DNA of 64,000 bases. Origin: Gammaproteobacteria bacterium. Its GTDB lineage: Bacteria; Pseudomonadota; Gammaproteobacteria; Burkholderiales; Burkholderiaceae_C. The position numbers were made by a program, and so were the translations under genes. Shown piece by piece: positions 35,493 through 43,863 of this stretch. Below the pieces are notes generated by a model, which searched no databases, was not told the DNA's origin, and saw only the letters and a program-made list of their open reading frames with translations. How positions within the stretch are numbered: the stretch's first letter is position 1; each line of letters begins with the position of its first letter. The DNA is taken from assembly GCA_018828125.1 (NCBI GenBank), contig JAHJWB010000017.1:62001-126000 (forward strand), written 5' to 3'.

Positions 35493-35613
35493 CCGCACTG
35501 AACATTCCTAACTTTGCCAGCCCGACTCTCCGTAAGAGGTCAGCTTTTGCCCGTTCGCAGGAGCGGTCTTCCGGTGGGCTCCAGCTTCGTTCGTCGCATG
35601 TGGGTGGCATGGA

Positions 35614-36114
35614 ATGAGGCGAGTGTCGCGGCAGCCGCCGGCTGTCTCTTATCCGCTCAGGCGTAGTACTGCATTTGCCGTGGTCTTGGGATCGCTGCTT
35701 GTCTTGGGTTTTTGCGCCTTGGCGGCTTGGTCCGTTGAAGGTGCTGGGACCGTCACGCCGCCAAAGTTTGGTGCCTGGATTTTCTGGTGCCTTGCGGCGG
35801 TTGGTGCTTTGCAGTGCTGGCGTCACCAGTTCTGTGGTGCTCTGCACTGGGACGGGCATCTTTGGCATCTTGTAGATTTAGGCCCGAAGGGCGTTCTAGG
35901 GGCACTTTCGGCACCCCCCGAAGTCCTTCTGGACATGCAGACTCACCTTTGGGTGTCTGTATTACCCGCAGGGCGCCGCCGCATCTGGCTGTGGTTGGAG
36001 CGTTCTAGTCAACCAGAGCGCTGGATGGACTTGCGCCGTGCGGTATATTCGCGCGCCAGACCGGGCGCTGACAACGCTGACGAAACCGCACCGGCCACCA
36101 GCCGTGGGGTGTGA
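35614..36114 (+). CDS. YgfX/CptA-like small membrane protein
   Basis: A 166-residue protein with a basic N-terminus and two hydrophobic spans (about residues 20-41 and 53-70), followed by a soluble domain. The end of that domain (RIWLWLERSSQPERWMDLRR) resembles the C-terminus of E. coli YgfX (CptA), a membrane protein proposed to inhibit cell division or act as a toxin. Similarity is only by motif, so the family call is tentative. No ygfY/sdhE-like partner is next to it. It stands between fabF and rpoE and may be co-transcribed with the rpoE operon, whose start lies 13 bases after its stop. Confidence 0.55.
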   Translation: MRRVSRQPPAVSYPLRRSTAFAVVLGSLLVLGFCALAAWSVEGAGTVTPPKFGAWIFWCLAAVGALQCWRHQFCGALHWDGHLWHLVDLGPKGVLGALSAPPEVLLDMQTHLWVSVLPAGRRRIWLWLERSSQPERWMDLRRAVYSRARPGADNADETAPATSRGV

Positions 36115-36127
36115 ATCCCGAGTACCC

Positions 36128-36754
36128 ATGACTGTAATTCCGCCTTCCTCTCCCGAAGACAGCGATCTCCAACTGGTGGAGCGCACGGTAGCGGGCGATC
36201 AGCGTGCCTACGAGTTACTGGTCATCAAATACCAGCGTCGCATCGAGCGGCTCATCGGTCGGATGGTGCGTGACACCGACCTCATTCCTGATATTGCGCA
36301 AGAAACCTTCATTCGGGCCTATCGCGCGCTCCATCAGTTTCGTGGAGACGCCCAGTTCTATACCTGGCTATACCGGATCGCTGTCAACACCGCCAAAAAG
36401 GCGCTGATGGACATGAAGCGCAACCCTGTGATTTCCGAGAATGCCTTGCGTGGCAATGACGATGATGATGAAACTTCCCGCCTCGGGCATGAACTAATCA
36501 GCGAAGAAACACCCGAAACCGTACTCGCAGCCCGAGAAATCGCGCAGGCGGTGAACGCTGCGATGGAAGCCTTGCCCGAAGATTTGCGGCAGGCCGTAAC
36601 GTTGCGTGAAATCGAGGGGCTGAGTTACGAGGAGATCGCTACCGCAATGGGTTGTCCCATTGGCACTGTGCGCTCCCGGATTTTCAGGGCACGTGAAGCT
36701 ATCTCGGCGCGGGTGCGGCCCTTGCTCGAGAACCAGTCAGGCAAACGTTGGTGA
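36128..36754 (+). CDS. rpoE: Envelope-stress ECF sigma factor RpoE/AlgU
   Basis: A 208-residue ECF sigma factor of the RpoE/AlgU group. Region 2 (about residues 20-95) includes YELLVIKYQRRIERLIGRMV, DIAQETFIRAYRAL and FYTWLYRIAVNTAKK, and region 4 (about 140-195) EALPEDLRQAVTLREIEG then SYEEIATAMGCPIGTVRSRI. It transcribes genes for periplasmic protein quality control when RseA is degraded. Start ATG 36128 was selected over a 30-residue longer reading because AlgU-like proteins begin here. It heads the operon rpoE-rseA-rseB-mucD. Confidence 0.94.
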   Translation: MTVIPPSSPEDSDLQLVERTVAGDQRAYELLVIKYQRRIERLIGRMVRDTDLIPDIAQETFIRAYRALHQFRGDAQFYTWLYRIAVNTAKKALMDMKRNPVISENALRGNDDDDETSRLGHELISEETPETVLAAREIAQAVNAAMEALPEDLRQAVTLREIEGLSYEEIATAMGCPIGTVRSRIFRAREAISARVRPLLENQSGKRW

Positions 36755-36758
36755 GGTG

Positions 36759-37424
36759 ATGGAAATGAATCAGGCTAAATCAGGTAACGATGGGTCTTTG
36801 GATAGCACCATGATGATCGATGAATTGAATCAACGTGAACAGATCTCGGCGCTGGCGGATGGTCAGCTGCAGGAGGATGAGTGGCGTGATGCTGTGTCAT
36901 TTGCCTGCGGTGACGAGGGGCGGTCGACCTGGGAGCTTTATCACCTTGTAGGCGATGTACTGCGCTCGTCAGAGCTTGCTCGACCTGCAAATCCGGACTT
37001 CATGACTCGCTTGCGTGAGCAGATGGCGCAAGAATTCATTTCTCCGCGCCCCGCCGAGCCTTTGGTCACCGTGGTCGCTCCTCCCGGCTTGGAGCAGGCA
37101 GCCAATGCATCAATTTTTCGATGGAAGATGGTTGCTGGCGTCGCGTCTTTGGCAGCAGTGGCTGCCATTGGATGGACTTCGCTTGCTACCTTGCAGGGTC
37201 CAGGGCAAATGCCGGGGGGGCAATTGGCATCAGCTCCGGCACGGTCGGCCGTACCTGCGGCACCGGTGGTAGCAGTTGTTGACAGCGATGGTCAGCAGGT
37301 CATGCTTCGTGACCCACGTCTTGATGAACTTCTGGCTGCGCATAAGCAATTCGGCAGCACGTCTGCTTTGCAAATGCCCGCAGGCTTCTTGCGCAATGCC
37401 ACTTTCGAATCGCCGGGGCGCTGA
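36759..37424 (+). CDS. rseA: Anti-sigma-E factor RseA (MucA-like)
   Basis: A 221-residue RseA-family protein. The N-terminal domain (REQISALADGQLQEDEW, then STWELYHLVGDVLRS) binds the sigma factor in the cytoplasm. One transmembrane helix lies at about residues 126-144 (MVAGVASLAAVAAIGW), and the C-terminal periplasmic tail includes the short RseB-binding stretch and ends with FLRNATFESPGR. It is regulated by stepwise proteolysis under envelope stress. ATG 36759 or ATG 36765 is possible; the GAGGTG just upstream better fits the second. It starts only a few bases after rpoE. Confidence 0.87.
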   Translation: MEMNQAKSGNDGSLDSTMMIDELNQREQISALADGQLQEDEWRDAVSFACGDEGRSTWELYHLVGDVLRSSELARPANPDFMTRLREQMAQEFISPRPAEPLVTVVAPPGLEQAANASIFRWKMVAGVASLAAVAAIGWTSLATLQGPGQMPGGQLASAPARSAVPAAPVVAVVDSDGQQVMLRDPRLDELLAAHKQFGSTSALQMPAGFLRNATFESPGR

Positions 37425-37464
37425 GGTGGGTGCTGTGCTGGGCCTTTTCTGACGCTGAGAGCGG

Positions 37465-38538
37465 GTGATGATCACTTTTGAACTGGTGAAACAAATCCGC
37501 AGTCTGCACCGGTGTAGCAACAAGCTTCTATGTCTACTGGCGCTTGGGATTATTTGGGGATCGGTGGGTGCTGCTGCACCCGCCTCTGACGCTTCAGGCC
37601 CCGCTACGAATGCAGCTCCACCGATTGAGCGCGATGCGGCGCAATGGATAGAACGGGTGCGATTGGCACCGTGCGCGCGGGCATATTCAGGGACCTTTGT
37701 TGTGTTGTCATCAGCAGGGGCGATGGCCAGCTCACGAATATGGCATGCGTGTGATGGAGAGCAACAGCTCGAACGCGTGGAGGCGCTCAGCGGTACACCA
37801 CGCACCGTCTTTCGTCGCAATGATGAGGTGCGTACGTTCTTGCCTCAATCGCGGATCGTTCGCGCAGATCAGCGTGAGGCTTCCGGAACTTTTCCGCAGG
37901 TTCCTTTCGTCAGCGGTGCTTCGATTTCTGAGTTTTATAGCGTGCGCCGCCTAGGACATGAGCGGGTCGCGGGTCACATGGCGGACGTTGTGTGGTTTAA
38001 ACCGCAAGATTCTCTGCGGTTCGGCTATCGGTTGTGGAGCGAGCGCGACACGGGGCTGGTCGTCAAACTCCAAACCCTGAGTGGGGATGGCAGGGTGTTG
38101 GAGCAGGCCGCTTTTTCGGAGCTGGACTTGAATGCTTCGGTCCGCGCAGACCAACTCTCTCGCATGATGGATGCTACGGAGGGATTCAAGGTAGTGGCTC
38201 CTGCCGTGGTCAACACCACAGCGCGGGCGGAGGGGTGGAACTTGCGGCAACCGGTAGCAGGATTTGTGGCGGTAAGTTGCCACCGTCGGCCGGTCTCTCC
38301 GTCTGAAAAGGCTCAAAACGTTCTGCAGTGTCTTTACTCGGATGGGTTGGCTTCGGTATCGCTGTTTTTTGAGCCGCTCGATTCGCAGCGTCATCCTGCC
38401 GAACCACAGGTGTCCAGCATGGGTGCGACGCAATTGCTGGCGCAGCGTGTGCCGCCAGACACTTGGGTTACCGTGGTGGGGGAGGTGCCACTTCAGACCC
38501 TGCGCCTTTTTGCGGGTCAGCTTGAGCGGGCTCGCTGA
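37465..38538 (+). CDS. rseB: Periplasmic sigma-E regulator RseB/MucB
   Basis: A 357-residue MucB/RseB. A signal peptide covers about residues 17-39 (LLCLLALGIIWGSVGAAA). The N-terminal LolA-like domain begins at YSGTFVVLSSAGAMAS and includes RVEALSGTPRTVFRRNDEV and VVWFKPQDSLRFGYRLW; the C-terminal domain (from about 235) has VAGFVAVSC and ASVSLFFEPLD. It binds RseA and shields it from the DegS-type protease until lipopolysaccharide signals release it. It starts 40 bases after rseA. Two adjacent ATG codons (37468 is the alternative) are possible. Confidence 0.9.
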   Translation: MMITFELVKQIRSLHRCSNKLLCLLALGIIWGSVGAAAPASDASGPATNAAPPIERDAAQWIERVRLAPCARAYSGTFVVLSSAGAMASSRIWHACDGEQQLERVEALSGTPRTVFRRNDEVRTFLPQSRIVRADQREASGTFPQVPFVSGASISEFYSVRRLGHERVAGHMADVVWFKPQDSLRFGYRLWSERDTGLVVKLQTLSGDGRVLEQAAFSELDLNASVRADQLSRMMDATEGFKVVAPAVVNTTARAEGWNLRQPVAGFVAVSCHRRPVSPSEKAQNVLQCLYSDGLASVSLFFEPLDSQRHPAEPQVSSMGATQLLAQRVPPDTWVTVVGEVPLQTLRLFAGQLERAR

Positions 38539-38704
38539 ATTTTCGGAGCAGTCCATTCTGCTATTGCTGAGTGTGCCAAGCGCAATTGCAGGCGGTCCGA
38601 ATGAGCATCGGACGGACGTGGTGCATTCGGGAACCAAATCGCTGCACACTCTTCACATCACACACAGTTTGTTGACAGCAGTCGCTACAAATCATGAAAG
38701 GTCA

Positions 38705-40183
38705 ATGATGCCAAAGCTTGTTTGGGAAACGCTGCGCTCCGCAGTGGTGGTCAGTGTTATTGCAGGGGCATCCAGTCTGTTGGTGGTGCCGCATGGTGTC
38801 GCCCACGCGCAACCCTCCGCAGTGATAAGAGGATTGCCCGACTTTACGGATTTGGTGGACCAGGTTGGTCCTTCCGTCGTCAACATCCGAACGGTAGAAA
38901 GGGCCGCAGCTCGCGGCAATGCCAATGGCATGGATGAAGAGATGTTGGAGTTCTTTCGTCGTTTCGGCGTGCCCATTCCGAACGCGCCCCGCCAGCAGCG
39001 GCCACAACGGCCGCAATTGGAGGAAGATCCCCAGCCGCGTGGCGTGGGCTCGGGCTTTATTTTGACGAGCGATGGCTATGTGATGACCAACGCCCATGTG
39101 GTGGAAGGTGCGGAAGAGGTCATCGTCACACTCACGGACAAACGTGAGTTCAAGGCCAAGATTGTGGGTGCTGACAAGCGCACGGATGTCGCGGTGGTGA
39201 AGATTGAGGCGTCCGGGCTTCCCGCGGTCAAAGTAGGTGATGTCAGCCGCCTTCGTGTTGGTGAGTGGGTGATGGCGATTGGATCGCCGTTTGGCCTGGA
39301 GAACACGGTGACTGCTGGCATCGTGAGTGCCAAACAGCGTGACACGGGCGACTACCTTCCGTTCATTCAGACAGATGTTGCCATTAACCCCGGTAACTCC
39401 GGTGGGCCACTCATCAACATGCGCGGGGAAGTGGTTGGTATCAACAGCCAGATCTATTCGCGCTCAGGAGGATTCATGGGGATCTCGTTTGCGATCCCGA
39501 TGGACGAGGCGATCCGCGTGAGCGAGCAGTTGCGCACATCGGGTCGCGTTACCCGTGGGCGCATTGGTGTGCAAATTGGTCAAGTCACCAAGGATGTTGC
39601 CGAATCCATCGGCCTTGGCAAGGCCCAGGGTGCATTGGTGACAGGCGTGGAAACGGGGTCACCCGCGGACAAGGCTGGTGTGGAGGCCGGCGATATCATC
39701 ACGCGCTTCGATGGCAAACCAATTGAAAAGGTGGCAGACCTGCCGCGCCTCGTAGGCAATACCAAGCCAGGCAACAAAAGCACAGTGACGGTTTTCCGAC
39801 GGGGGGCCTCACGTGACCTGGGCATTACGATCGCCGAAATCGAGGCGGATAAGCCTGCAGTGGCAAAGGCGCCGGAGCGTGAAGAGAAACCCAAGGCATC
39901 GGTGGCGGCACAACAGATTGGCTTAGCCGTGATGGAGTTGACCGAGGCCCAGAAGAAAGAGCTGAAGCTTCGCGGTGGTGTGGCAGTGGCCGCAGCGACG
40001 GAGGCTGCTGCGCGTGCCGGGCTGCGGGAAGGGGACATCATCTTGTCGATCGCTAACACGGAGGTATCGGGCGTCAAAGAGTTCGAGGCCGCACTGAGCA
40101 AGGCAGACAAGAGCAAGCCCATCAACGTCTTGTATCGCCGGGGAGGATGGGCGCAGTATGCGTTGATCAGACCTGCTCGCTAA
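38705..40183 (+). CDS. mucD: DegP/MucD-type periplasmic serine protease
   Basis: A 492-residue HtrA protease. The signal peptide ends near residue 36 (GVAHA). The trypsin-like domain has the triad His near 131 (TNAHVVEG), Asp near 161 (KRTDVAVVKI) and Ser near 232 (NPGNSGGPL), followed by two PDZ domains (about 290-375 and 405-492). It degrades misfolded envelope proteins and is the usual fourth gene of the rpoE operon; in Pseudomonas MucD also dampens sigma-E activity. No mucC gene lies between rseB and mucD here. The 166-base gap to rseB may hold a separate promoter. A GAAAGG ribosome site precedes ATG 38705. Confidence 0.93.
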   Translation: MMPKLVWETLRSAVVVSVIAGASSLLVVPHGVAHAQPSAVIRGLPDFTDLVDQVGPSVVNIRTVERAAARGNANGMDEEMLEFFRRFGVPIPNAPRQQRPQRPQLEEDPQPRGVGSGFILTSDGYVMTNAHVVEGAEEVIVTLTDKREFKAKIVGADKRTDVAVVKIEASGLPAVKVGDVSRLRVGEWVMAIGSPFGLENTVTAGIVSAKQRDTGDYLPFIQTDVAINPGNSGGPLINMRGEVVGINSQIYSRSGGFMGISFAIPMDEAIRVSEQLRTSGRVTRGRIGVQIGQVTKDVAESIGLGKAQGALVTGVETGSPADKAGVEAGDIITRFDGKPIEKVADLPRLVGNTKPGNKSTVTVFRRGASRDLGITIAEIEADKPAVAKAPEREEKPKASVAAQQIGLAVMELTEAQKKELKLRGGVAVAAATEAAARAGLREGDIILSIANTEVSGVKEFEAALSKADKSKPINVLYRRGGWAQYALIRPAR

Positions 40184-40212
40184 GAATTAGGAGTCTGCGA
40201 AGCGGCGTGAAT

Positions 40213-40236
40213 CCCGCAGGAAAGCGCGGGCTTTTG
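40213..40236 (+). terminator. Probable terminator after mucD
   Basis: CCCGC (40213-40217) and GCGGG (40226-40230) form a five-base-pair stem with an AGGAAAGC loop, followed by CTTTTGC. It lies 30 bases past the mucD stop. The stem is short, so efficiency is uncertain. Confidence 0.55.
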
Positions 40237-40274
40237 CTGTCCAGCAGGCTGCCTTTGAAGCAAATTCGACCGTT

Positions 40275-40308
40275 TCTAAGGGAAACTTAGATGTTAGCCT
40301 ATGCTAAC
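40275..40308. promoter_or_regulatory. Tandem inverted repeats upstream of lepA
   Basis: TCTAAG-GGAAA-CTTAGA (40275-40291) is followed after one base by GTTAGC-CTAT-GCTAAC (40293-40308). They lie just upstream of a TAGAAT -10-like element at 40337, the position expected for operator sites. The binding protein is unknown. Confidence 0.4.
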
Positions 40309-40421
40309 TTTCTGCCCGGCTTTGTATCAAATTCGATAGAATAGGCCCACCTGTTCAACTCCAGTTGCATATCGACGGGTGTCACGTTCACGATGCGGGA
40401 TTTTTCTGTGCAATGCACAGC

Positions 40422-40489
40422 TGATCCACAGCTCACCCACAAGTTGTTCAGCGTTGTTGCTGAGTTGGCTGTGAATAAGTTGTGTATAA
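40422..40489. promoter_or_regulatory. Cluster of DnaA-box-like sequences
   Basis: TGTGAATAA (40470-40478) and TGTGTATAA (40481-40489) are perfect matches, in reverse, to the DnaA consensus TTATNCACA and lie 11 bases apart. TGATCCACA (40422-40430) has one mismatch and TCACCCACA (40433-40441) two. Their function here is unknown; they could affect lepA expression or titrate DnaA. Confidence 0.4.
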
Positions 40490-40572
40490 AATCCTTGTTG
40501 CACATGGGCAACTCCTTTCAGATGCTGTTACTCGGGCTTTCTCGGGCGAGCTTTTTGCCTACAATGAAGACC

Positions 40573-40636
40573 CAACTATCGCAGTTGCCAATGATTGTTG
40601 GTTCAGGGCGCGTCGCCATTCGACGCGCCCTTTTTT
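40573..40636 (+). ncRNA. Candidate small RNA or lepA leader attenuator, three hairpins
   Basis: Hairpin 1: CAACT-ATCGC-AGTTG (40573-40587). Hairpin 2: CCAA-TGATTG-TTGG (40588-40601). Hairpin 3 is a perfect ten-base-pair GC-rich terminator stem, GGGCGCGTCG-CCATT-CGACGCGCCC (40606-40630), with six T (40631-40636). A TACAAT -10-like hexamer at 40560-40565 could start a short RNA. Alternatively it is the end of a long lepA leader. It ends 41 bases before the lepA ATG. Confidence 0.45.
40606..40636 (+). terminator. Strong rho-independent terminator just upstream of lepA
   Basis: A ten-base-pair perfect stem with a five-base loop and TTTTTT directly after it. It is the strongest intrinsic terminator in the window, yet it precedes lepA in the same direction by only 41 bases, so lepA needs either read-through control or a promoter in the remaining gap. 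Confidence 0.85.
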
Positions 40637-40677
40637 CTTGTGCGCACTGTTTTAATTCAATCACTTGACGCTTTTCG

Positions 40678-42489
40678 TTGATGAACCACATCAGAAATTT
40701 TTCCATCATCGCGCATATTGACCATGGCAAGTCGACACTTGCTGATCGCTTGATTCAGCGCTGCGGAGGCTTGTCAGATCGTGATATGGAGGCTCAGGTT
40801 CTGGACTCGATGGAGATCGAAAAAGAACGTGGGATAACCATCAAGGCGCAGACCGCTGCGCTGCAATACAGGGCCCAGGATGGACAGGTCTACAACCTCA
40901 ATTTGATTGACACTCCGGGCCATGTCGACTTCTCTTATGAAGTCAGCCGCTCCCTGTCTGCATGTGAGGGTGCGCTGCTCGTTGTTGATGCATCTCAGGG
41001 CGTAGAAGCGCAGACCGTGGCCAACTGCTACACCGCGCTGGACCTGGGCGTCGAAGTGGTACCCGTGCTGAACAAAATGGATCTGCCGAATGCCGACCCA
41101 GACAATGCCAAGGTCGAGATCGAGGACGTGATCGGCATTGACGCGACCGACGCAATTCCTTGTTCGGCCAAGACTGGCATGGGCATTGATGAGATCCTGG
41201 AAGCCATTGTGGCCAAGGTGCCTTCACCACGTGGCAAGGCAGAGGGGCCGCTGCGCGCGATGATCATCGACAGCTGGTTCGACAGCTATGTCGGCGTGGT
41301 GATGCTGGTGCGTGTTGTGGATGGCCGTTTGCTCAAGGGCGAGCGCATCAAGATGATGGCCAGTGGCGCGGTATACAACGCCGACAACCTTGGCGTGTTC
41401 ACACCCGCCAACGAGCCGCGCAGCTCACTTGATGCAGGGCAGGTGGGCTACATCATTGCCGGCATCAAAGAGTTGCAGGCGGCGAAGGTAGGCGACACCA
41501 TCACGCTCGAAAAGAAGTTGCCCAACAACGCGGGCCCGGCATCAGAGGCGTTGCCTGGCTTCAAGGAAATCCAGCCCCAGGTGTTCGCTGGCCTGTACCC
41601 CACCGAAGCGAGTGAATACGATTCTTTGCGTGATGCGCTGGAAAAGCTCAAGCTCAATGATGCGTCGCTGCACTACGAACCTGAGGTGAGCCAGGCGCTT
41701 GGTTTTGGTTTTCGCTGCGGGTTCTTGGGGTTGTTGCACATGGAAATTGTGCAAGAGCGTCTGGAGCGGGAGTTCGATCAGGATCTCATCACAACCGCTC
41801 CCAGCGTGGTTTATCAAGTCGTCCGGGCCGATGGCGAAGTGGTGATGGTGGAGAACCCTTCCAAAATGCCCGATCAGGGGCGGCTGGAAGAAATCCGCGA
41901 ACCCATTGTCACCGTGCATCTGTACATGCCACAGGACTATGTGGGCCCCGTGATGACGCTGGCCAATCAAAAGCGCGGCGTGCAGATGAACATGGCCTAT
42001 CACGGCCGCCAGGTCATGCTGACGTATGAAATGCCGCTTGGTGAAATCGTGCTCGACTTCTTCGACAAACTCAAATCGGTGTCGCGCGGTTACGCGTCCA
42101 TGGACTACGAGTTCAAGGAATATAGGGCCTCCGACGTGGTGAAAGTCGATATTCTTCTCAACGGAGAAAAGGTGGATGCCTTGTCCATCATCGTGCACCG
42201 TTCGCAGTCCCAGTACCGCGGGCGGGCTGTGGTCGCCAAGATGCGCGAAATCATCAGCCGTCAGATGTATGACGTGGCCATCCAAGCGGCCATCGGCGCC
42301 AACATCATCGCGCGCGAGACCATCAAAGCGCTGCGCAAAAACGTGTTGGCAAAATGTTATGGCGGTGATGTCAGCCGCAAACGCAAACTCCTTGAGAAGC
42401 AAAAAGCAGGCAAGAAACGCATGAAACAGATTGGCTCGGTCGAGGTGCCGCAAGAGGCATTTTTGGCAATTTTGCAGGTGGAAGACTGA
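40678..42489 (+). CDS. lepA: Elongation factor 4 (LepA)
   Basis: A 603-residue translational GTPase that binds the ribosome and helps back-translocation or subunit biogenesis. GTPase motifs are [13 protein letters not shown] (G1), DTPGHVDF (G3), NKMDLPNAD (G4) and [10 protein letters not shown] (G5). Domains II, III, V and the LepA-specific C-terminal domain ([20 protein letters not shown], then [17 protein letters not shown]) complete the normal length. Its TGA overlaps the lepB ATG by one base (TGATG), so lepA-lepB are coupled as in E. coli. A strong terminator stands between the upstream region and this gene. Confidence 0.97.
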   Translation: MMNHIRNFSIIAHIDHGKSTLADRLIQRCGGLSDRDMEAQVLDSMEIEKERGITIKAQTAALQYRAQDGQVYNLNLIDTPGHVDFSYEVSRSLSACEGALLVVDASQGVEAQTVANCYTALDLGVEVVPVLNKMDLPNADPDNAKVEIEDVIGIDATDAIPCSAKTGMGIDEILEAIVAKVPSPRGKAEGPLRAMIIDSWFDSYVGVVMLVRVVDGRLLKGERIKMMASGAVYNADNLGVFTPANEPRSSLDAGQVGYIIAGIKELQAAKVGDTITLEKKLPNNAGPASEALPGFKEIQPQVFAGLYPTEASEYDSLRDALEKLKLNDASLHYEPEVSQALGFGFRCGFLGLLHMEIVQERLEREFDQDLITTAPSVVYQVVRADGEVVMVENPSKMPDQGRLEEIREPIVTVHLYMPQDYVGPVMTLANQKRGVQMNMAYHGRQVMLTYEMPLGEIVLDFFDKLKSVSRGYASMDYEFKEYRASDVVKVDILLNGEKVDALSIIVHRSQSQYRGRAVVAKMREIISRQMYDVAIQAAIGANIIARETIKALRKNVLAKCYGGDVSRKRKLLEKQKAGKKRMKQIGSVEVPQEAFLAILQVED

Positions 42490-43463
42490 TGCAGTTCATG
42501 CAAATCCTCACCGCCATGGTGCTGGCGGCTTTTGCAGGCTATATCGGCGCTTGGTACATGGGCGCCATTGAAGGCAACTTTGCGCTTTTGCTCTTTTTGG
42601 CGACCGTAGTCACCGGGGCTTACTGGTTGGCCGAGCGGGCTTATTTCCTGCCCCGCCGTCGGCGGGCGGCGCAGGCCATCGAAGAGGCTGCAGCGCAACG
42701 TCGAACCGAGTTGGATCGCATGGGCATTCGGCAAGTGGATGTGGATGCGCAAGAGGCCAAGGGACGCATTCTCATGCAGCCCTGGTGGCTGGACTGGACA
42801 GCGGGCTTATTCCCGGTGATTGCCGCTGTGTTCTTCTTGCGTTCGTTTCTGTTTGAACCCTTCAAGATCCCTTCGGGGTCCATGATTCCGACCTTGCTGG
42901 TCGGTGACTTGATTTTGGTGAACAAATTCACCTATGGTGTACGCCTTCCGGTGATCCATACCAAGATCACTGAGGGCAACAAGCCAGAGCGGGGGGATGT
43001 GCTGGTGTTTCGCTACCCCCCGCAGCCAAGCCTGGATTACATCAAGCGGGTTGTGGGTGTGCCGGGCGACGAGGTTGCCTACATCAACAAGCGCCTGACG
43101 ATCAACGGTCAAGCCGTGGACACCAAGGCAGCGCCTGATTTTTTTGAGGAAGATTCAATGCGCTACTTCAAGCAGTTCGAAGAACAGCTGGGGAGTCAGC
43201 CGCACAGGTTGCTGAACAATCCGGATGTGCCTGCCTTTGTGCAGGGCGCGAGCAATTTTGCCTACCGAGACAACTGCCGCTACAGTGTCGAAGGCGTCAC
43301 CTGCAAGGTGCCTGAAGGCCACTACTTCATGATGGGCGACAACCGGGACAACTCTCTGGATTCACGCTACTGGGGGTTTGTGCCGGAGGGCAACATTGTC
43401 GGAAAAGCCTTTTTTGTCTGGATGAATTTCGGTAGTCTCAAGCGAATTGGTCCATTTCATTGA
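42489..43463 (+). CDS. lepB: Signal peptidase I
   Basis: A 324-residue inner-membrane protease that removes signal peptides from exported proteins. N-terminal membrane spans are at about residues 5-24 and 31-47, then 105-122, followed by the periplasmic catalytic domain. The nucleophile Ser is in IPSGSMIPTLLVGD (near residue 134), the general-base Lys in DYIKRVVGVPGD (near 188), and the C-terminal box GDNRDNSLDSRYWGFVPE is intact. It is translated directly after lepA through a TGATG junction and followed by a DUF4845 gene and rnc. Confidence 0.96.
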   Translation: MQFMQILTAMVLAAFAGYIGAWYMGAIEGNFALLLFLATVVTGAYWLAERAYFLPRRRRAAQAIEEAAAQRRTELDRMGIRQVDVDAQEAKGRILMQPWWLDWTAGLFPVIAAVFFLRSFLFEPFKIPSGSMIPTLLVGDLILVNKFTYGVRLPVIHTKITEGNKPERGDVLVFRYPPQPSLDYIKRVVGVPGDEVAYINKRLTINGQAVDTKAAPDFFEEDSMRYFKQFEEQLGSQPHRLLNNPDVPAFVQGASNFAYRDNCRYSVEGVTCKVPEGHYFMMGDNRDNSLDSRYWGFVPEGNIVGKAFFVWMNFGSLKRIGPFH

Positions 43464-43500
43464 GCGGGATCCGTCGCAGAACACAAGGAGAGGGTAAGTT

Positions 43501-43863
43501 ATGAAATTGCATCGCACAGCCAGTCGGTCACGCCAGCGTGGTTTGTCATTCATTGGGCTCGTTTTTTTCGGGGTATTTGCAGTTGCCGCTTTCGCCGTTG
43601 GCGGTCAGTCGGTACCCATCTTTTTGGAGAACGTCGCCATTAAGAAAGCTGCGGAAAAGGCAAAGCTTGAAGGTACGGTTCCGGGTATCAGAGCGGCATT
43701 TGATCGAGCTGCGGCTATCGACGACATCACATCGATTCAAGGTAAAGACCTTGAGATCACCAAGCGCGGTGACAAAACAGTTGTGGGATTCAAGTATTCG
43801 CGTGAAATTGCTCTGGCGGGCCCGGCCTTCCTCGTTTACCGCTTTGAAGAGCAGACCAAATAA
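43501..43863 (+). CDS. DUF4845 family membrane protein
   Basis: A 120-residue protein with a single N-terminal membrane segment (RGLSFIGLVFFGVFAVAAFA, about residues 14-33) and a small exported domain ending LAGPAFLVYRFE. The beginning resembles type IV pilin/prepilin N-termini (RGLSFIG), the family's known feature. DUF4845 genes occupy this lepB-rnc slot in many beta- and gammaproteobacteria, but the function is unknown. A strong AAGGAGAGGG ribosome site precedes ATG 43501, and the rnc GTG follows the stop immediately. Confidence 0.87.
   Translation: MKLHRTASRSRQRGLSFIGLVFFGVFAVAAFAVGGQSVPIFLENVAIKKAAEKAKLEGTVPGIRAAFDRAAAIDDITSIQGKDLEITKRGDKTVVGFKYSREIALAGPAFLVYRFEEQTK

Larger units (their letters stand above)
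40184..40677. other. mucD-lepA intergenic region with palindromes, DnaA-box matches and a strong terminator
   Basis: Nearly 500 bases without a credible gene. In order it holds a short terminator for mucD (40213-40234), two tandem palindromes (40275-40308), a TAGAAT -10-like element (40337-40342), DnaA-box-like sequences (40422-40489), a possible small RNA with three hairpins ending in a long terminator (40573-40636), and a short gap to lepA. Confidence 0.6.

Noticed and set aside
40422-40489. DnaA boxes considered as a chromosomal replication origin
   Set aside because: There are only two perfect boxes, no clear AT-rich unwinding repeats, and none of the genes normally beside oriC. Kept as a DnaA-binding candidate only.
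40299-40668. Short frames on both strands in the mucD-lepA gap (70 and 91 residues)
   Set aside because: They overlap each other, the palindromes and the terminator, lack ribosome sites and have no family resemblance.
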